A DNA stretch of 6,930 bases from REEB76 sp049698775. GTDB taxonomy: Bacteria; Pseudomonadota; Gammaproteobacteria; Natronospirales; REEB76. The notes beneath the pieces were generated by a model. It made no database searches and was not told where the DNA came from. It saw only the letters and a program-made list of their open reading frames with translations. Made by a program: the position numbers and the translations under genes. Positions 6,668 through 6,930 of this stretch are shown piece by piece (within the stretch, counting starts at the first letter, position 1; each line of letters begins with the position of its first letter). The stretch lies in the NCBI GenBank assembly GCA_049698775.1, contig JBAVYM010000001.1, positions 1 to 6,930 on the forward strand, read 5' to 3'.

Positions 6668-6792
6668 CAACGACCTCCACCCGATCCCATGATGACATTG
6701 CAGTAATTCTGACAGTTATGGCTGATCACGTTGTAGTACAGCGAGAATCCAGCCGGATTCTGGAAATAGCTCGCTGGCAAGCCGGGACCAAG
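6667..6792 (-). pseudogene. Truncated 3' end of a gene coupled to the lipoprotein, cut by IS3 element
   Basis: On the minus strand, 41 codons from 6792 to TGA at 6669-6667 read as a natural protein end. It starts LGPGLPASYFQNPAGFSL, continues YYNVISHNCQNYCNVIM and closes with GSGGGR. There is no start codon suited to a real gene. Upstream the frame enters the IS end and hits a TAA about 30 bases in, so the 5' part has been lost or moved. The His-Asn-Cys-Gln segment resembles the catalytic-cysteine stretch (NC-[EQN]-x-[FY]) of papain-fold proteins such as LRAT, PPPDE and NlpC-like domains, which also occur as toxin tips of Rhs and similar proteins. Only the cysteine segment remains, so this is a weak assignment. 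The terminal TGA shares its A with the lipoprotein ATG, and the last codons (GGA GGT) carry that gene's Shine-Dalgarno. That is good evidence that a real gene ended here. Confidence 0.6.
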
Positions 6793-6930
6793 TGAAGTGG
6801 ACCACAAAAACTGGGCAGTAGCTTAAGTGGATTAGCGGCTCTACCCTAATAGCTTGGAGGTAGAGACATGAAACGGTCAAGACGGAACCATACGGCACTG
6901 TTCAAAGCGAAGGTAGCACTGGAAGCGCTG
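6793..6930 (+). mobile_element. Left end of an IS3-family insertion sequence (continues past the window)
   Basis: The frame break of the upstream gene at 6792 is followed by TGAAGTGGACCACAAAAACT, which has the TG start and 'GGACC...AAAACTGG' look of IS3-family left ends. A TGGACC start at 6798 is also possible. AAGTGGA occurs at 6795-6801 and again at 6825-6831, perhaps subterminal transposase sites. The leader of about 75 bases ends in a Shine-Dalgarno and the orfA start at 6868. The right end, orfB and the target duplication lie outside the window. Confidence 0.75.
6868..6930 (+). CDS. IS3-family transposase OrfA, N-terminal 21 codons (3' partial)
   Basis: ATG at 6868 preceded by GGAGGT (6856-6861) with a 6-base spacer. 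The 21 visible residues, MKRSRRNHTA then LFKAKVALEAL, match the start of IS3-family OrfA proteins, where a basic tail leads into the 'FKAKVALEAL' first helix of the HTH_Tnp_1 DNA-binding domain. In complete elements OrfA (about 90-110 residues) binds the terminal repeats, and a programmed -1 frameshift fuses it to the DDE catalytic OrfB. Neither the frameshift site nor OrfB is in view. The frame is intact to the window edge. Confidence 0.88.
   Translation, partial: MKRSRRNHTALFKAKVALEAL

Noticed and set aside
6668..6670. TTG at 6670 as the lipoprotein start
   Set aside because: It would leave only 2 bases after GGAGGT; the ATG at 6667 has a normal 5-base spacer.
6741..6774. Hairpin AGAATCC-agcc-GGATTCT with outer GCGAG/CTCGC as a regulatory site
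   Set aside because: It falls inside the truncated coding remnant, where codons explain it adequately; no other support.
1..6930. tRNA, rRNA, CRISPR array or known riboswitch
   Set aside because: No cloverleaf, regularly spaced direct repeats or recognisable aptamer seen on either strand.

Overview
This is a high-GC chromosomal window of a proteobacterium, most likely a non-enteric gammaproteobacterium. Three things point there: a HemB of the zinc-independent pseudomonad type, a GH17-GT2 membrane glucosyltransferase with the architecture of Pseudomonas NdvB, and short 'GTAGGAGCG' hairpin repeats of the kind scattered through many gammaproteobacterial genomes. I cannot name a genus.

Layout, all + strand up to 5523. 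Positions 2-580 are the 3' end of a BNR/sortilin-like beta-propeller protein. Positions 577-764 are a patch of small mobile-type repeats: two direct GTAGGAGCG hairpins, one inverted relative, and a 65-bp palindrome. Then come hemB (842-1855, tetrapyrrole synthesis), a 142-bp imperfect palindrome (1882-2023), aroE (2051-2872, shikimate pathway), and an 883-residue ndvB-like gene (2872-5523) whose ATG overlaps the aroE stop by one base. aroE and the ndvB-like gene are therefore probably one translationally coupled unit. hemB and aroE are housekeeping genes. The ndvB-like product should make or remodel beta-1,3-type glucan at the inner membrane.

From about 5575 to 6792 the DNA becomes clearly more AT-rich and the coding strand flips. 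It encodes a 343-residue predicted lipoprotein with repeated 'YN-x-x-TG' segments (6667-5636). Immediately upstream on the same strand is the last ~41 codons of another gene, whose TGA overlaps the lipoprotein ATG. That peptide carries a His-Asn-Cys-Gln segment resembling the cysteine motif of papain-fold (LRAT/PPPDE/NlpC-like) domains. The rest of that gene is missing: its frame is cut at about 6792 by the left end of an IS3-family insertion sequence, whose orfA starts at 6868 and runs off the window.

The most interesting reading of the right-hand third is a horizontally acquired two-gene cassette, perhaps a toxin/effector tip with a lipoprotein partner, beheaded by an IS3 element. The two-gene coupling and the truncation are visible in the sequence. 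The effector/immunity role is inference only.
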